DNA of 28,083 bases from a virus, in IMG/VR virus record IMGVR_UViG_3300022929_000154, positions 1-28,083 of that record. One strand, written 5' to 3'. Both the position numbers and the translations under genes were made by a program. How positions within the stretch are numbered: the first letter of the stretch is position 1; each line of letters opens with the position of its first letter. This document shows, in pieces, positions 27,876 through 28,083 of this stretch. Below the pieces are notes generated by a model. That model had not been told where the DNA came from. It made no database searches and was given only the letters and a program-made list of their open reading frames with translations.

Positions 27876-28083
27876 TACTTTTTATTCTCTAACTTCTTAA
27901 TTCTAAGGTCTAGTTCGGGCCACACATCAAACTCGTGGAGTTCTTTACATGGGTGACTATTCTTCTCTAGTTCAATGATTCTGGCTTCTAGTTCATCGAT
28001 TTTCTTTGAGACGTTTGGGTACTTGGTTTTCCAAGCAATGTTCTCTTTGTCAAGGATGTCGATCCCGTATCTCTCAGTTGCCC
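27875..28083 (-). CDS. Coiled-coil phage protein (N-terminus beyond window edge)
   Basis: An open frame enters from the right edge and ends at TAA 27875-27877; 68 residues are visible. YGIDILDKENIAWKTKYPNV is followed by a leucine-heptad helix (KIDELEARIIELEKN), then HPCKELHEFDVWPELDLRIK. Likely a small coiled-coil protein; function unknown. Its stop overlaps the next start (TAATG). Confidence 0.65.
   Translation of the reverse strand, partial: ATERYGIDILDKENIAWKTKYPNVSKKIDELEARIIELEKNSHPCKELHEFDVWPELDLRIKKLENKK

Noticed and set aside
1-28083. CRISPR arrays, insertion sequences, integrase or attachment sites.
   Set aside because: No regularly spaced direct repeats, transposase or integrase motifs, or tRNA-fragment duplications were seen anywhere in the window.

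Overview
The window is a stretch of a T4-type tailed phage genome (a marine, 'exo-T-even' myovirus). The evidence is a T4-like nucleotide and replication cluster (gp61-type primase, dihydrofolate reductase, thymidylate synthase, class I ribonucleotide reductase NrdA/NrdB, dCMP deaminase), exact or near copies of the T4-type late promoter TATAAATA, tRNA genes, very dense packing with ATGA and TAATG overlaps, and virion-type proteins familiar from T4-like phages of cyanobacteria and other marine bacteria. No photosynthesis genes are present. A DUF1127 protein, a family typical of proteobacteria and abundant in Alphaproteobacteria, hints at a proteobacterial rather than cyanobacterial host; that is an inference. 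Almost everything reads on the minus strand, so transcription runs right to left. Exceptions are one lipase gene and one proposed small RNA.

Region 1 (1-4.2 kb): early-type accessory genes. Three tRNA genes (Arg-ACG, Leu-TAA, Arg-TCT) are threaded between very small proteins of unknown function. Five promoters with an exact TTGACA -35 box divide this region into short operons. The one protein here with a clear function is a small HD hydrolase with all the catalytic residues of a SpoT/Mesh1-type (p)ppGpp hydrolase.

Region 2 (4.2-12.3 kb): a lipase gene on the plus strand with its own late promoter, facing a nucleotide-metabolism operon. That operon starts at a consensus promoter at 12.25 kb and runs primase - DHFR - thymidylate synthase - NrdA (fused to glutaredoxin) - NrdB - dCMP deaminase - zinc ribbon - GIY-YIG protein - transglutaminase-like protein - SET-domain protein. 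The genes overlap or nearly touch.

Region 3 (12.3-27.5 kb): late genes from several TATAAATA-type promoters. It holds an endolysin (GH19 plus peptidoglycan-binding domain), a coiled-coil membrane protein, a virion protein with two inserted repeat modules, and a group of lysine- and glutamate-rich proteins that look like internal head proteins. Several of the latter begin with a short sequence resembling the capsid-targeting sequence of T4 internal proteins (MKxYxxFIAE) and carry repeated LDE/LxE motifs like the T4 prohead-protease sites. The passengers include a nucleotidyltransferase, a ParB-like domain, a PD-(D/E)XK-like nuclease and a ligase-like nucleotidyltransferase. This suggests a set of enzymes packaged in the head and delivered with the DNA.

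Region 4 (27.5-27.7 kb): between two minus-strand genes lies a plus-strand unit with an exact late promoter, about 150 nt that fold into a closed multibranch structure, and an intrinsic terminator. It is the best candidate in the window for an undescribed RNA. The right edge cuts a coiled-coil protein gene and the left edge cuts a small conserved phage gene.
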